Shown piece after piece: positions 1-10,355 of a stretch of DNA of 64,000 bases. Source of the stretch: Gammaproteobacteria bacterium (GTDB taxonomy: Bacteria > Pseudomonadota > Gammaproteobacteria > JAUZRS01); NCBI GenBank assembly GCA_030949385.1, contig JAUZSP010000001.1:62001-126000 (forward strand). Direction: 5' to 3'. The stretch's first letter is position 1. Each line of letters starts with the position of its first letter. The position numbers and the translations under genes were made by a program. The notes under the pieces were generated by a model. It made no database searches and was not told the DNA's origin. It saw only the letters and a list, made by a program, of their open reading frames with translations.

Positions 1-55
1 TAAAGCTTTCTTCTCCCCACCATATTCAGTTTAATCACATTGCAAGGCTCTCATT

Positions 56-1865
56 TTGAACACTTCACAGCTCAAAAAATTCGCTCAATTTTCCCGTCGT
101 AATTTGATGGAGCAGGTTTCACATACGTTGCGGCGGGTGTTGGCAAAGGAAAGTGCGGCTCGACGAGAGCAAGCGGCTGCGGTTAAAAAGCTGGAGGATC
201 AAATTGCGCTGAGCGATGAGGCGGTGGTGGTGGAGCAGGTGGCTTACGTTTGGTTTAACCGTTTTTGTGCCTTGCGTTTTATGGATTTGAATCGTTACAA
301 CCGCATTGGTCTGGTGTCGCCAGCGGAGGGCGGTACGCAGCCGGAAATTTTGGCTGAGGCGAAGATGGGACACATAGATGAGAGTGTGGTGTCTGATGAG
401 TCGATACGGGCAAACATTTTTGCTTTATTGGGCGGTACAGCGCCGAGCCAGAACCCTCAGGCTGAGGCGTATCGTTTGTTGTTGGTGGCGGCTTGTAACG
501 GCCACCATAAGGCGATGCCTTTTTTGTTTGAGCGGATTGATGATTACAGTGAGCTGTTGATGCCAGAGGATCTGCTTTCGGAGGGGTCTATTTTGGCGCA
601 GACCCGTAAGGCGATGACGGCGGAGGTCTGTGACGATGTTGAGGTGATCGGTTGGCTCTATCAGTTTTACATCTCTGAGAAGAAGGATGCGGTGTTTGAT
701 GCGCTGAAGAAGAATAAAAAAATAACTCCAGAGAACATTCCGGCAGCGACGCAGCTCTTTACCCCGCATTGGATTGTGCGTTATTTGGTGGAAAACTCCC
801 TTGGTCGTCTTTGGATGTTGAATCGTCCTGAGTCGCGTTTGGCTGAGCAGATGGCGTATTACATTCAGCCTGAAACCGTGGAAGAGGACGTTTTACAGAT
901 TGAGTCTGTGGAGGAGATTAAGGTGTGTGATCCGGCTTGTGGTTCGGGGCATATGCTCACTTATGCGTTTGATCTGCTTTATGCGATGTATGAGGAAGAG
1001 GGTTATGACGCGGCTGAGATTCCTGAGAAGATTTTGACAAAAAATCTGTTTGGGGTTGAGATTGATGGGCGAGCAGGGGCGTTAGCGGCTTTTGCTTTGA
1101 GTATGAAGGCGCGGGCGAAGCAGCGCCGTTTTTTCCGTAAGCAGGTGAGGCCGAACATTTGTGTGTTGAGTCCAGTTCGGTTTGCTGAGGATGAGTTGTC
1201 GGAGTATATGGATTTTATTGGCCGAGATTTGTTTACCGAGTCATTGCAAGCGACGTTGAGTCAGTTTGGGGAGGTGGATAATTTCGGTTCGCTGATTCGG
1301 CCTGTGCTTACGGATGTTAAGGGGGTTGTGCAGCTGCTGGAAACCAAGGATGTTTCTGATCAGTTGTTTCTCAAACCAACTCATGAAAAAGTGCTGCACG
1401 TTTTACAGCAGGCTGATTATTTAAGCCCTAAATACCATGTGGTGATTGCCAATCCGCCATACATGGGGAGCAAGGGGATGAATGGGCGGTTGGGTGAGTG
1501 GTTAAAAGAAAACTACCCTGATGTGAAGTCCGATCTATTTTCAGCTTTTATTGTGCGAAATACTGAAATGACTTTACCGAAAGGTCAGCTCGGTTTTATG
1601 TCACCTTTTGTTTGGATGTTTATTTCATCTTATGAAAAATTGCGCTGTTTTTTGATTGACCAGAAGACCATCACTTCACTGGTGCAGTTGGAATACTCTG
1701 GTTTTGATGGAGCAACGGTGCCAATTTGTACCTTTAACTGTGCAAAATAATCACAACCCATCTTATCGAGCTGGGTATGTTCGGTTGTCTGATTTTAAAG
1801 GTGCAGCACTTCAAGGGCCAAAATGTCTTGAAATAATTCAAGCCGCAAGAAAGGCCGGAAAATAG
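56..1865 (+). pseudogene. pglX: BREX adenine methyltransferase PglX, N-terminal part
   Basis: This is the front half of the BREX type 1 DNA N6-adenine methyltransferase, which marks host DNA and is needed for BREX phage restriction. A TTG start at 56 gives the family's usual beginning, MNTSQLKKFAQ. SAM-binding motif I (DPACGSGHML) is near residue 297 and catalytic motif IV (NPPYMGSKGM) near residue 470. The first frame stops at 1750, but the PglX sequence continues in another frame (NNHNPSYRAGYVRLSDFKGA) to about 1862, so one extra base lies near 1731-1737. After 1865 the match ends where a foreign remnant begins. The C-terminal half resumes at 2142. As written, no full-length protein could be made without correcting the frameshifts and removing the insert. 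Confidence 0.88.
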
Positions 1866-2141
1866 AGTATGCCTTTTCACGAGATACTTAATAAGTCCGA
1901 AAGAAAAACTCTGGAGTTTAAGCGCGACTTATCCTCACCTAAGCCCACTCTCCAAGGCCGAAATCGCTGTCGTACTGGGCAAGAAGGACTATTATCAGGC
2001 GCTCAATCAAAGCCCCCCCCCAAGTCAAAACACTGCTCTCTGCCCTGAAAATGGGGATGAGCCGCACGGAATTGATGACTCTTCCCGATAAACCTAACAG
2101 TCGGTTGCAGCGGTACCGACTGGCGCTGAAAGGAATAAAAA
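1866..2141 (+). pseudogene. Internally deleted AlbA_2/Schlafen-type gene remnant inserted in pglX
   Basis: An ATG at 1869 opens MPFHEILNKSERKTLEFKRD, the usual beginning of AlbA_2 (Schlafen-fold, ATP-binding transcription-regulator type) proteins. After about 26 codons the sequence jumps to what looks like the far C-terminal winged-helix region of the same type of protein (LSKAEIAVVLGKKDYY, then in another frame MSRTELMTLPDKPNSRLQ and YRLALKG). The middle of the gene is therefore missing. A C10 run at 2015-2024 shifts the frame. The stretch sits inside pglX and looks like a scar of a gene once present at this spot. Family assignment rests on motif memory only. Confidence 0.55.
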
Positions 2142-3874
2142 ATGAATCACGAAAAAAATGAAAGCCACGAAAAAGAGATGGAACAGTATTTCTTTCGAGC
2201 CTCGGCTGAGGATTTTAAGAAGATACCGGGGAGTCCGGTGGCGTATTGGGTGAGCCATGCACTTGCTCATTGTTTTTCGAAGGGTGCACTCATGAGTAAT
2301 ATTACCCCGCCTAAAAAAGGAATTGATACTGGAAGTAATGATGCTTTTTTAAGGTTTTGGTTTGAGCCAATAAAGTCAAACATCACATTTAAATATTCAC
2401 TTGTAGATATGGATGTATCGAGACGATGGTTTAGATACAATAAAGGAGGTGGTTTTAGGAAATGGTTTGGTAACAATTATTATGTTGTTAATTGGGAAAA
2501 CAATGGAGAATTAATAAAATCTTTTTCCAGAAGCACTATTCGGAACGAAAAATTTTTAAGGAAAAAACTCATTAACATGGTCTGATGTTACTTCTGCACG
2601 GTTTAGTGCTCGATATTCTGGAGAGGGTGCATTGCATGATAATTCTGGCCCATGTGCATTTGGAGATGATGAAAATGTAAAGATGACTCTAGGTTTTCTG
2701 TGTTCAAAACTTTCTAATCATTTTTTATCAGTCTTAAATCCAACATTGCACTACCAAATAGGTAACATAGCATCGTTGCCAATTATCAATTCAACCCAGA
2801 ATTTTTCTAGGAGGATTATTGAAACTGCTATTACATTTTCGCAGTCTGATTGGAATGCCTACGAAACCTCCTGGGACTTCACTAATATGCCGCTCCTGAA
2901 CCCCGAAAACCGACAGCCAATCCTGAAGGACACCTACCATAATCTCCGCAGCGACTGGCAAGCCACCACCCAAGAAATGCAACGCCTCGAAGAAGAAAAT
3001 AACTGCATCTTCATCGAAGCCTACGGCCTACAGGATGAACTCACTCCCGAAGTCCCGCTAAAAGAGATCACCCTGACCTGTAACCCACATTATCGTTATG
3101 GCGGCAAAAAAAACCGATGAAGAGCTGGAAGCCCTGCTATTGGCAGATACGATGAAGGAGTTTATCTCCTACGCCGTCGGCTGCATGTTTGGCCGTTATT
3201 CGCTTGATAAAGAAGGCTTAATCCTCGCCAACCAAGGCGAAACCCTCGACGACTACCTAAAGCAGATTCCCGAACCGTCCTTTGCGGTAGATGAGAATAA
3301 TGTCATCCCGATTCTCGATGGCGACTGGTTCAGCGACGACATCACCGAACGTTTTTTCAAATTCCTGCGCGTCACCTTTGGCGATGAGCACTTTGAGGAT
3401 AACCTCAAGTTCATCGAGCAGGCCATCGGCAAAGACATCCGTAAATATTTTCTTAAATCGTTCTACCCCGACCATGTGAAACGCTACAAAAAACGCCCCA
3501 TCTACTGGTTGTTCTCATCACCCAAAGGCAGCTTCAACGCGCTCATCTACATGCACCGTTATCGACCCGACACCGTCAGCGTGGTACTCAACGACTACCT
3601 GCGTGAATTCAGCACCAAACTGAGCCAGCGTAAAAACCACCTTGAAACCGTCAGCATCAGCGCCAGCGCCACCCGCAGTGAAAAAACCAAAGCACTGAAA
3701 GAGATTGAAAAACTCAACAAGACAATCCATGAACTGCAAGAGTACGAACGCGACGAACTCTATCCACTGGCCACGAAACAGTTGGAAATTGATCTCGATG
3801 ATGGGGTGAAGGTGAATTACAACAGATTTGGTAAAGCGTTGAAAAAAATCGCTGGATTGAGTGGAAAAGGTTAG
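2142..3874 (+). pseudogene. pglX: BREX methyltransferase PglX, C-terminal part (frame-broken)
   Basis: Three consecutive frames read as one PglX C-terminal half. Piece 2142-2585 has FFRASAEDFKKIPGSPVAYW and FRKWFGNNYYVVNWEN. A second piece from about 2570 to 3120 starts TWSDVTSARFSARY. Piece 3098-3874 has TMKEFISYAVGCMFGRYSL and a coiled C-terminus. The breaks coincide with an A6 run (2562-2567) and an A8 run (3106-3113), each one base too long. The segments cover the target-recognition region and the C-terminal domain. With the N-terminal piece the total is about 1,170 residues, close to a normal PglX. ptuA begins 6 bases after the stop. Confidence 0.85.
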
Positions 3875-3880
3875 TTCACT

Positions 3881-5152
3881 ATGAAAATAAAAAAACTAAA
3901 GATTCAGGGTTTTCGAGGGGCAACATCATTGAATCTCGTTTTTCATGAACGCTTGAATGTTTTAGTTGGTGTTAATGGTTCGGGTAAGTCAAGCGTATTG
4001 GATGCCACCGCATTACTGCTCTCTTGGATGACAAACCGAATTAAGGGCAAAGCGGGGAACCGAATTGAAAACGATGATATTCAAAATGGCGCATCCTACG
4101 TTGATTTGCAGCTTATTGCTCAGATTAGAGGGCATGATTTTAGTTGGAGCCGAGTGCAGGTACGAGAAGGGCACAGCAGGCAAAAGCGCATCTCAAACCT
4201 GAAGGAGATGACCGAAGTCGTTAAACAGATTCAGGAGGAGATCAGTACCAACCGTGAGCAGGTCAATCTTCCTCTGATGGCGTACTACCCCGTGAATCGT
4301 GCGGTCTTGGACATTCCTCTGCGTATTAGAGCAAAACATCGTTTTGGTTTATTGGCTGCCTACGACGACGCTTTGGCTGGGGGTGCCAGTTTCCGTCAAT
4401 TTTTTGAGTGGTTTCGTGAACGAGAAGATCTGGAAAATGAACTCCGAAGGGATCAAGAGAGCATCTGTTCTGATCCAGAAGCCGTTTTTCCTGATCGTCA
4501 ATTAGAGACGGTGCGCAGAGCGATAACGGGATTAATGCCTGAGTTTTGTAACCTTACTGTTCGGCGCAGTCCACTGCGGATGGAGGTTGAGAAAAAAGGC
4601 AAACGCCTAAGCCTCAGCCAGCTTTCTGATGGTGAGAAATGTTTAATGGCTATGGTGGGTGACTTGGCACGTCGGATGGCCATTGCCAACCCAGCCCGGG
4701 AGAAGCCACTGGAAGGTGAAGGTGTTGTGTTAATTGATGAAATTGATCTGCACCTTCATCCAAAATGGCAGAGGATGATCATGCCGCGTCTGCTTAAGGT
4801 GTTCCCCAACTGCCAATTTATCGTTTCGACTCACTCGCCTCATGTGGTGACAGCAGTGTATCCAGAAAGTCTGTTTCTTCTCTCTCAGTCAGAGCAGGGG
4901 CTGGTGGCAGAAAAAGCAGGGGAGTCTTATGGAAAAACAGTTGAGAGGGTTTTGGAGGATCTGATGGGGTTAGTGACCACTCGACCGGATGAGGTTGAGG
5001 AGCAGTTACAGCGATTGTTTGAAATGGTTGATACAGAGTGTTTTTCTGAAGCACGAGTACTTATTTCAGAACTGATTAGTGAAATTGGAACGGATCCTGA
5101 GTTGGTGAAAGCTGAGATGCTGATGCGGCGTAAAGAGATTATTGGCAAATGA
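3881..5152 (+). CDS. ptuA: PtuA-like ABC/AAA ATPase of a Septu-type defence pair
   Basis: This is a 423-residue SMC/RecF-like ATPase. Walker A is GVNGSGKSS near residue 30, the ABC signature LSDGEK near 248, Walker B VLIDEIDLHLHP near 288, and the switch histidine STHSPHVV near 320. A helical C-terminal tail of about 80 residues follows. This layout plus an overlapping TIGR02646-type HNH gene is the signature of Septu and of the PtuAB effectors of some retrons, where the ATPase controls the nuclease. It starts 6 bases after pglX and its stop overlaps the ptuB start (ATGA). No reverse transcriptase or retron RNA is visible beside it. Other RecF-like defence ATPases (Gabija or OLD types) normally carry a Toprim domain, which is absent here. 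Confidence 0.8.
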   Translation: MKIKKLKIQGFRGATSLNLVFHERLNVLVGVNGSGKSSVLDATALLLSWMTNRIKGKAGNRIENDDIQNGASYVDLQLIAQIRGHDFSWSRVQVREGHSRQKRISNLKEMTEVVKQIQEEISTNREQVNLPLMAYYPVNRAVLDIPLRIRAKHRFGLLAAYDDALAGGASFRQFFEWFREREDLENELRRDQESICSDPEAVFPDRQLETVRRAITGLMPEFCNLTVRRSPLRMEVEKKGKRLSLSQLSDGEKCLMAMVGDLARRMAIANPAREKPLEGEGVVLIDEIDLHLHPKWQRMIMPRLLKVFPNCQFIVSTHSPHVVTAVYPESLFLLSQSEQGLVAEKAGESYGKTVERVLEDLMGLVTTRPDEVEEQLQRLFEMVDTECFSEARVLISELISEIGTDPELVKAEMLMRRKEIIGK

Positions 5153-5778
5153 AGTGGGTACGAAAGCGATCAGAGCCTAAAATTTTTACCGATTGGAAAG
5201 CGTTAGTCAGTGAGGCGTGGCAACCGAGTTACGCCAACCTTGGTGGTGTGGAAAAGCAGGCAGTAAAACAGGCGTTGATTCAAGAGCAGGGAGGACTTTG
5301 CTGTTATTGTGAACGTCGCTTAAGTGAGGCTGATTCTCACATTGAACATTTTAGGCCGCAAAGCGAGCCGGATGTTGACCCACTGGATTTTGCTAATATG
5401 CTCTGCTCTTGCCAGAGTCAATTGCGACGAGGGGAACCACGTCACTGTGGAAATTCCAAAGGGGCTTGGTTTGAGGAAGGTGTTTTGGTTTCACCGTTGG
5501 AGCCGGAGTGTGAAGGTCGGTTTTCGTATCGAGGTGATGGTGGTATTAAGCCGATGACTTCCAGTGATGATGCGGCGAGTGAAACCATTTCTCATTTGGC
5601 GTTAGATATACCCAAATTAAGAGCCTTGCGAGCTGCGGTAATCGCTCCTTTTCTTGATGATTTGACGGAGAGTGAGTTCCAAAATTTTGTTACAGGTTAT
5701 TTGCAATATGATGCACAAGGGCAATATGGAGAGTTTTGGACGGTGATTAAATACCTTTTTCGGCGTACAGCAGCATGA
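5149..5778 (+). CDS. ptuB: PtuB-like HNH endonuclease (TIGR02646-type)
   Basis: This 209-residue protein has the zinc-HNH core of the TIGR02646 family. A CCYC zinc-binding motif near residue 50 is followed by SHIEHFRPQS with the HNH histidines, then NMLCSC and a later HCGNSKG motif. In Septu and retron PtuAB systems this subunit is the DNA-cleaving or tRNA-cleaving effector restrained by the ATPase. Both ends overlap neighbours by four bases (ATGA), with ptuA upstream and pglZ downstream. It is therefore translationally coupled inside the BREX operon. Substrate specificity cannot be read from the sequence. Confidence 0.8.
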   Translation: MKWVRKRSEPKIFTDWKALVSEAWQPSYANLGGVEKQAVKQALIQEQGGLCCYCERRLSEADSHIEHFRPQSEPDVDPLDFANMLCSCQSQLRRGEPRHCGNSKGAWFEEGVLVSPLEPECEGRFSYRGDGGIKPMTSSDDAASETISHLALDIPKLRALRAAVIAPFLDDLTESEFQNFVTGYLQYDAQGQYGEFWTVIKYLFRRTAA

Positions 5779-8273
5779 GTAATCGAATTGAACAGGCACT
5801 GAATAAACTCTTTCAGCGTCACCGTATTGTTTTTTGGTACGACGTTAAGCAAGAACTGCGCGTTGACTTTGAAGCACTTGAGCTGGCTGACATCACAAAA
5901 TTAGAGTTGCTTAACAATGAATTTTCGGTGAAATACCGTCTGTTACGCCAAGAGCCAAAACAGAAATTTCTGCTTTATCGTGAAGGATCTCCGCCAGCAG
6001 ATCTTGATAATTGGCTACTGGATGTGCAGCTCTCTCAAGGTGAGTTTCGTACTGATCAGGTCGGTTTATGGTTGAGTGAGTTGGAACTGGGGTTGGAGTT
6101 TTCTGAATTACTGGAGGCTCATGTTGAATTTTTTAAAGCAATTAAACGTAAAGAGAGTTTAAAACGCTTGCTGACCTCCGCTGATACTTCGGCTGTGATT
6201 CGGTTAAAGATGTTGGCGGTCTGCGCGGGTGCGGAGCCACATTTGGAGACGGTACTGGAGGTGCTGTTTGCTGAGCTGGCAGAGGGGAGAGAGGAAAAGT
6301 TTACCTTGATGGTGCGTTGTGGTTTGGATGTTTTTCTTTGGCAGCAGATGCAGCGGATTTATGGCTATCACTCCGACAGTGCTGGCATCCGCGATTTTGT
6401 TATTCAACTGTTCAAATCTTGCTATGCCATGAGCACCGAAGGGAAGGTGTTGCTGACTTCAGATGCTCTGGTGTTGCTGAAACGCTGGAAAGACAGCCGT
6501 CAATATGAAGGCTGTTTTGAATCGCTCTCCGATGAATGTGCGGATCTGTTGGCCATTCAACAGGATCTCGACAGCAGGGATTTTCGTAGCCTGATGGGGC
6601 TGGATTATTTTCGGCTGATTGATCAAAAGATAATCACTGAGTTGGTGCAGGGGGTGGCGAGCAGAACGCTGCTTCAAGGTGAGGTCACGTTGTGGGTGCG
6701 TCAGCGACGACAGGGGCATTGGTATCGAGAGTATCGTCATCTTTATGCAGCGGTGGATTACGCGGCGCAGTTCATTCACGTGTTGAATGAGGTTACGTTA
6801 CAGATGGAATCTCTGGCCGATGGCATTCAGCGGTACGCTCAAACGTGGTTTCGCCTTGATCAACTGTATCGAAAGTTTATCTGGCATGTACGCTGTTCTG
6901 ATAAGCGCTCGTTAATGGAGGAACTTAGCCAGCAGATTGAAAATTTCTATTCAAATAATTATTTGTTGACTCTCAATGATCGTTGGCAAGTGCAGCTGGA
7001 TGCTGCTCAGCACTGGAGCGCGCCACCGATTACGTTGCAAAAAGATTTTTTCAGTCGGTTTGTACAGCCTTTTCTAACCAAGGGTAAAAAAGTCTATGTG
7101 ATTATCTCCGATGCGCTGCGTTATGAAATTGCGGATGAACTGCTCAGCTTGGTACGTCAAGAGGATCGTTTTGAGGCTGATCTTGAACCCGCGCTCTCAA
7201 TGTTACCCAGTTACACCCAACTGGGTATGGCGGCTCTGTTACCGAATAAAACCTTGGAACTGATGGATAAAGGTACGGGGGAGGTGAGCGTTGATGGGCA
7301 GAGTTCGATGGGAACGGCTAATCGGCTTAAGATTCTCAGTCAGGCGCTTGAGCAGCGGGGTACGGCGCTTCGAGCCGATGAGTTTGTGGCGCTGAATCAG
7401 GGTGATTGCCGTGCTCTGGTGAGTGATCATGATGTGGTTTATCTCTATCACAATCTGATTGATAAAACGGGCGATTGCAGAGATTCGGAAGAGCGGGTGT
7501 TTGATGCGGTTGAAGAGACGCTGAACGAGCTGGTTAAGATGATTAAAAAACTGGCGAATGCCAATGCCAGTAATATTGTACTGACTGCGGATCATGGCTT
7601 TCTTTATCAGAATAAAGCGCTGGAAGAGAGTGATTTTTCCGTGGCAGAAGTGGAAGGAGAGCAGGTTCTCTATCGTAATAGACGTTTTGTTTTGGGTAGA
7701 GGCTTGCAGCGCGTGAAGGAGCTGAAAATGTTTAGCTCAGCTGAATTGGGTTTGACGGGCAGTATGGAAGTTCATCTACCCAAATCGATTAACCGCTTGC
7801 GGGTTAAAGGTGCTGGCAGCCGCTTTGTGCATGGCGGCGCTTCGTTGCAGGAAGTCGTTATTCCGGTGTTGAAAATCAATAAAAAACGTAAAAGCGATGT
7901 GTCGTTGGTGGAGGTGGATATTTTACGGGGGGACATGTCGGTGATCACCACGAATCAGGTGTCGGTGGTGTTTTATCAGCGTGAAGCGTTAACGGATAAA
8001 ATACGGCCTAGAACCTTGCGAGTGGGTCTGTATACGGCTGATGGGGTGCTGATTTCAGATTCACATGAGCTTGTTTTTGATCTGGCTTCCGCCAACTCAA
8101 GAGAGCGTGAGTTAAACGTGCGTTTTGTCTTGAGCCGAAAAGCCGATGAGGTGAACGGGCAGAGGATTACGCTGCGATTGGAAGAAAAGGTGGCAGCTAC
8201 TTCGCATTACAAAGAGTACAAATCGCTCTCTTATTTGGTGCGGCGCTCTTTTACCAGTGATTTCGATTTTTAG
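5775..8273 (+). CDS. pglZ: BREX type 1 phosphatase-like protein PglZ
   Basis: This 832-residue protein matches type A PglZ of BREX type 1 from its first residues (MSNRIEQALNKLFQRHRIVFWYD pattern). The alkaline-phosphatase-like PglZ domain is recognised by KKVYVIISDALRYEIADEL near residue 437, PSYTQLGMAALLP near 478 and the metal-binding VLTADHGFLYQ near 600. PglZ is a core BREX component required for defence and for methylation together with PglX. The start overlaps the HNH gene stop by four bases and brxL follows 12 bases downstream, so all belong to one transcript. No frame damage is seen. Confidence 0.95.
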   Translation: MSNRIEQALNKLFQRHRIVFWYDVKQELRVDFEALELADITKLELLNNEFSVKYRLLRQEPKQKFLLYREGSPPADLDNWLLDVQLSQGEFRTDQVGLWLSELELGLEFSELLEAHVEFFKAIKRKESLKRLLTSADTSAVIRLKMLAVCAGAEPHLETVLEVLFAELAEGREEKFTLMVRCGLDVFLWQQMQRIYGYHSDSAGIRDFVIQLFKSCYAMSTEGKVLLTSDALVLLKRWKDSRQYEGCFESLSDECADLLAIQQDLDSRDFRSLMGLDYFRLIDQKIITELVQGVASRTLLQGEVTLWVRQRRQGHWYREYRHLYAAVDYAAQFIHVLNEVTLQMESLADGIQRYAQTWFRLDQLYRKFIWHVRCSDKRSLMEELSQQIENFYSNNYLLTLNDRWQVQLDAAQHWSAPPITLQKDFFSRFVQPFLTKGKKVYVIISDALRYEIADELLSLVRQEDRFEADLEPALSMLPSYTQLGMAALLPNKTLELMDKGTGEVSVDGQSSMGTANRLKILSQALEQRGTALRADEFVALNQGDCRALVSDHDVVYLYHNLIDKTGDCRDSEERVFDAVEETLNELVKMIKKLANANASNIVLTADHGFLYQNKALEESDFSVAEVEGEQVLYRNRRFVLGRGLQRVKELKMFSSAELGLTGSMEVHLPKSINRLRVKGAGSRFVHGGASLQEVVIPVLKINKKRKSDVSLVEVDILRGDMSVITTNQVSVVFYQREALTDKIRPRTLRVGLYTADGVLISDSHELVFDLASANSRERELNVRFVLSRKADEVNGQRITLRLEEKVAATSHYKEYKSLSYLVRRSFTSDFDF

Positions 8274-8285
8274 GGTGGTCTGTGA

Positions 8286-10313
8286 ATGAGTCTCCTCGAT
8301 GATAAAATAAACAGATGTTTTCCTGGTTTGGTGGTGCGTAAGGATCTGGTGAAAATCGTTAAGGGCAATGCGATTGTTCCTTCCTATGTGCTTGAGTACC
8401 TTCTTGGACAGTATTGTGCGACCAACGATGAAAATTCGATTCAGTCAGGCATTGAAACCGTTAAAGAGATCCTGAGAAAGCACTACGTGCATCGCAACGA
8501 AGCCGGTCTGATTCGTTCGATAATTAAGGAGAAAGGTCACTATAAAATTATTGATAAAATCAGTGTAGCCTTAAACGAAACACTGGATGTGTATGAAGCT
8601 GCCTTCTCAAATCTTGGCATTAAAAAAGTGTTGGTTGATTCGGCAACCGTAAAATCTCATCCCAAATTATTAGTTAGCGGTGTTTGGTGTATTGCCGATA
8701 TTGATTATGAATTCACCGAAGATAAAGGCGTTACACCTTGGATGTTGGTGACGCTAAAGCCGATTCAACTCTCTCATTTTGATTATGAGGGTTATCTTGA
8801 TGCTCGTAGAAAATTCAGTATTGATGAGTGGATTGACTTGCTGGTACAAAGTATTGGCTTTAACCCTGAATTGATGGGGCGACGTAGTAAGCTCACCCAA
8901 ATTATTCGCTTGATTCCGTTTTGTGAGCGAAATTACAATTTGATGGAGCTGGGGCCTAAGGGAACGGGTAAATCCCATATTTATTCTGAGTTTTCCCCTC
9001 ATGGTATTTTGATCTCTGGGGGTGAGGTGACGGTGCCTAAATTGTTTGTTAATAATTCAACGGGGAAATTGGGGCTGGTTGGCTATTGGGATTGCGTTGC
9101 GTTTGATGAGTTTGCCGGTAAAAAGAAGCGAGCGAATAAAGCACTTGTGGATATTATGAAAAACTACATGGCCAACAAGTCATTCTCCAGAGGGGTAGAG
9201 ACTTTAGGCGCTGAGGCATCGATGGTGTTTGTTGGTAATACTCAGCACACCGTGCCTTATATGTTGAAACACAGCGATCTGTTTGATGAGTTGCCTGAGT
9301 CCTATCATGATTCTGCGTTTCTTGATCGGCTCCATTTTTATATTCCTGGTTGGGAAGTGGATATTATTCGTGGTGAGATGTTTTCTAATGGCTATGGTTT
9401 TGTTGTTGATTATCTGGCTGAGATTCTGCGCTCGCTGCGTAATCACGATTACTCAGATCGTTATCAGGATTTTTTTACTCTCTCTGCTGAAATTTCGACC
9501 CGTGATCGTGAAGGTATTCATAAGACCTTTTCGGGTTTGATGAAGATACTCTATCCTCATGGTGGTGTTACAACAGAAGAGATTGAAGAGTTATTGAAGA
9601 TAGCGATTGAGGGTCGAAAACGGGTAAAGGATCAATTGATGCGCATGGACAGCACTTATGCTGATGTGCATTTTTCTTACACCGACCGATCCGGTGGGGT
9701 GCATTTTGTGCGTACTTTGGAAGAAGAGGCGTATCCAAATTATTACCATAAGGGCGTGAGTGATGTTTCTGACCAAGCTGAGGCAGCGCCACCGATTGAG
9801 AAGCTAGAGAGGGGAGTGTCAGCAGCTCTCAAAGAGCAGCACCTCTCTTATGGAGAGAATCAGCGTGGAATTTCATACGATCTGCTTTTTGGCGCATACC
9901 TTAAAGATGCGAGTACAATTACGATCACAGATCCATATGTGCGGCTGTATTACCAAACCCGAAACCTAATGGAGTTATTGGAAACCATTGTAAAATTCAG
10001 GTCGAATGATAAAGAAGTGTTGGTGAATTTAGTCACAGTGGAAGATGAGTTTAAGGGTGCCCAGCAACAGGAATATTTTGAGATGATCAAGTCAGAGTGT
10101 GCCGACACAGGCATTCGGTTCTGTTGGAGATTTGGCCAAGGAGAAGGCATCCACGCACGTCATATCGTAACGGATCACGGTTGGAAGATACTGCTTGATC
10201 GTGGTTTGGACATTTTCCAGCATTACGAAATGAACGAGGCATTTTCATTTGGTAATCGCCTGCAACAGTGTCGGTTATGTAAGGCATTTGAAGTGACGTA
10301 TTTGAAAGCATAA
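8286..10313 (+). CDS. brxL: BREX Lon-like ATPase BrxL
   Basis: This 675-residue BrxL is the AAA+ protein that closes type 1 BREX operons. The P-loop region is MELGPKGTGKSHIYSEF near residue 220, followed by a Walker-B-like DCVAFDEFAGKKKR near 265. The C-terminal third (ISYDLLFGAYLKDASTITI onward) is the conserved MIT-associated C-terminal domain ending FEVTYLK. BrxL assembles on DNA and is needed for phage restriction in several BREX systems but not for host methylation. It is the last gene of the island, and lolA begins 42 bases later, so the right border of the defence island lies in 10314-10355. Confidence 0.95.
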   Translation: MSLLDDKINRCFPGLVVRKDLVKIVKGNAIVPSYVLEYLLGQYCATNDENSIQSGIETVKEILRKHYVHRNEAGLIRSIIKEKGHYKIIDKISVALNETLDVYEAAFSNLGIKKVLVDSATVKSHPKLLVSGVWCIADIDYEFTEDKGVTPWMLVTLKPIQLSHFDYEGYLDARRKFSIDEWIDLLVQSIGFNPELMGRRSKLTQIIRLIPFCERNYNLMELGPKGTGKSHIYSEFSPHGILISGGEVTVPKLFVNNSTGKLGLVGYWDCVAFDEFAGKKKRANKALVDIMKNYMANKSFSRGVETLGAEASMVFVGNTQHTVPYMLKHSDLFDELPESYHDSAFLDRLHFYIPGWEVDIIRGEMFSNGYGFVVDYLAEILRSLRNHDYSDRYQDFFTLSAEISTRDREGIHKTFSGLMKILYPHGGVTTEEIEELLKIAIEGRKRVKDQLMRMDSTYADVHFSYTDRSGGVHFVRTLEEEAYPNYYHKGVSDVSDQAEAAPPIEKLERGVSAALKEQHLSYGENQRGISYDLLFGAYLKDASTITITDPYVRLYYQTRNLMELLETIVKFRSNDKEVLVNLVTVEDEFKGAQQQEYFEMIKSECADTGIRFCWRFGQGEGIHARHIVTDHGWKILLDRGLDIFQHYEMNEAFSFGNRLQQCRLCKAFEVTYLKA

Positions 10314-10355
10314 GCTGGCTTTCACACTACCTATATTTTAACTGGAGCAAGGTGT

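Noticed and set aside
3881-5778. Retron (reverse transcriptase plus PtuAB)
   Set aside because: No reverse transcriptase gene or msr/msd-like inverted repeat lies beside the ATPase/HNH pair.
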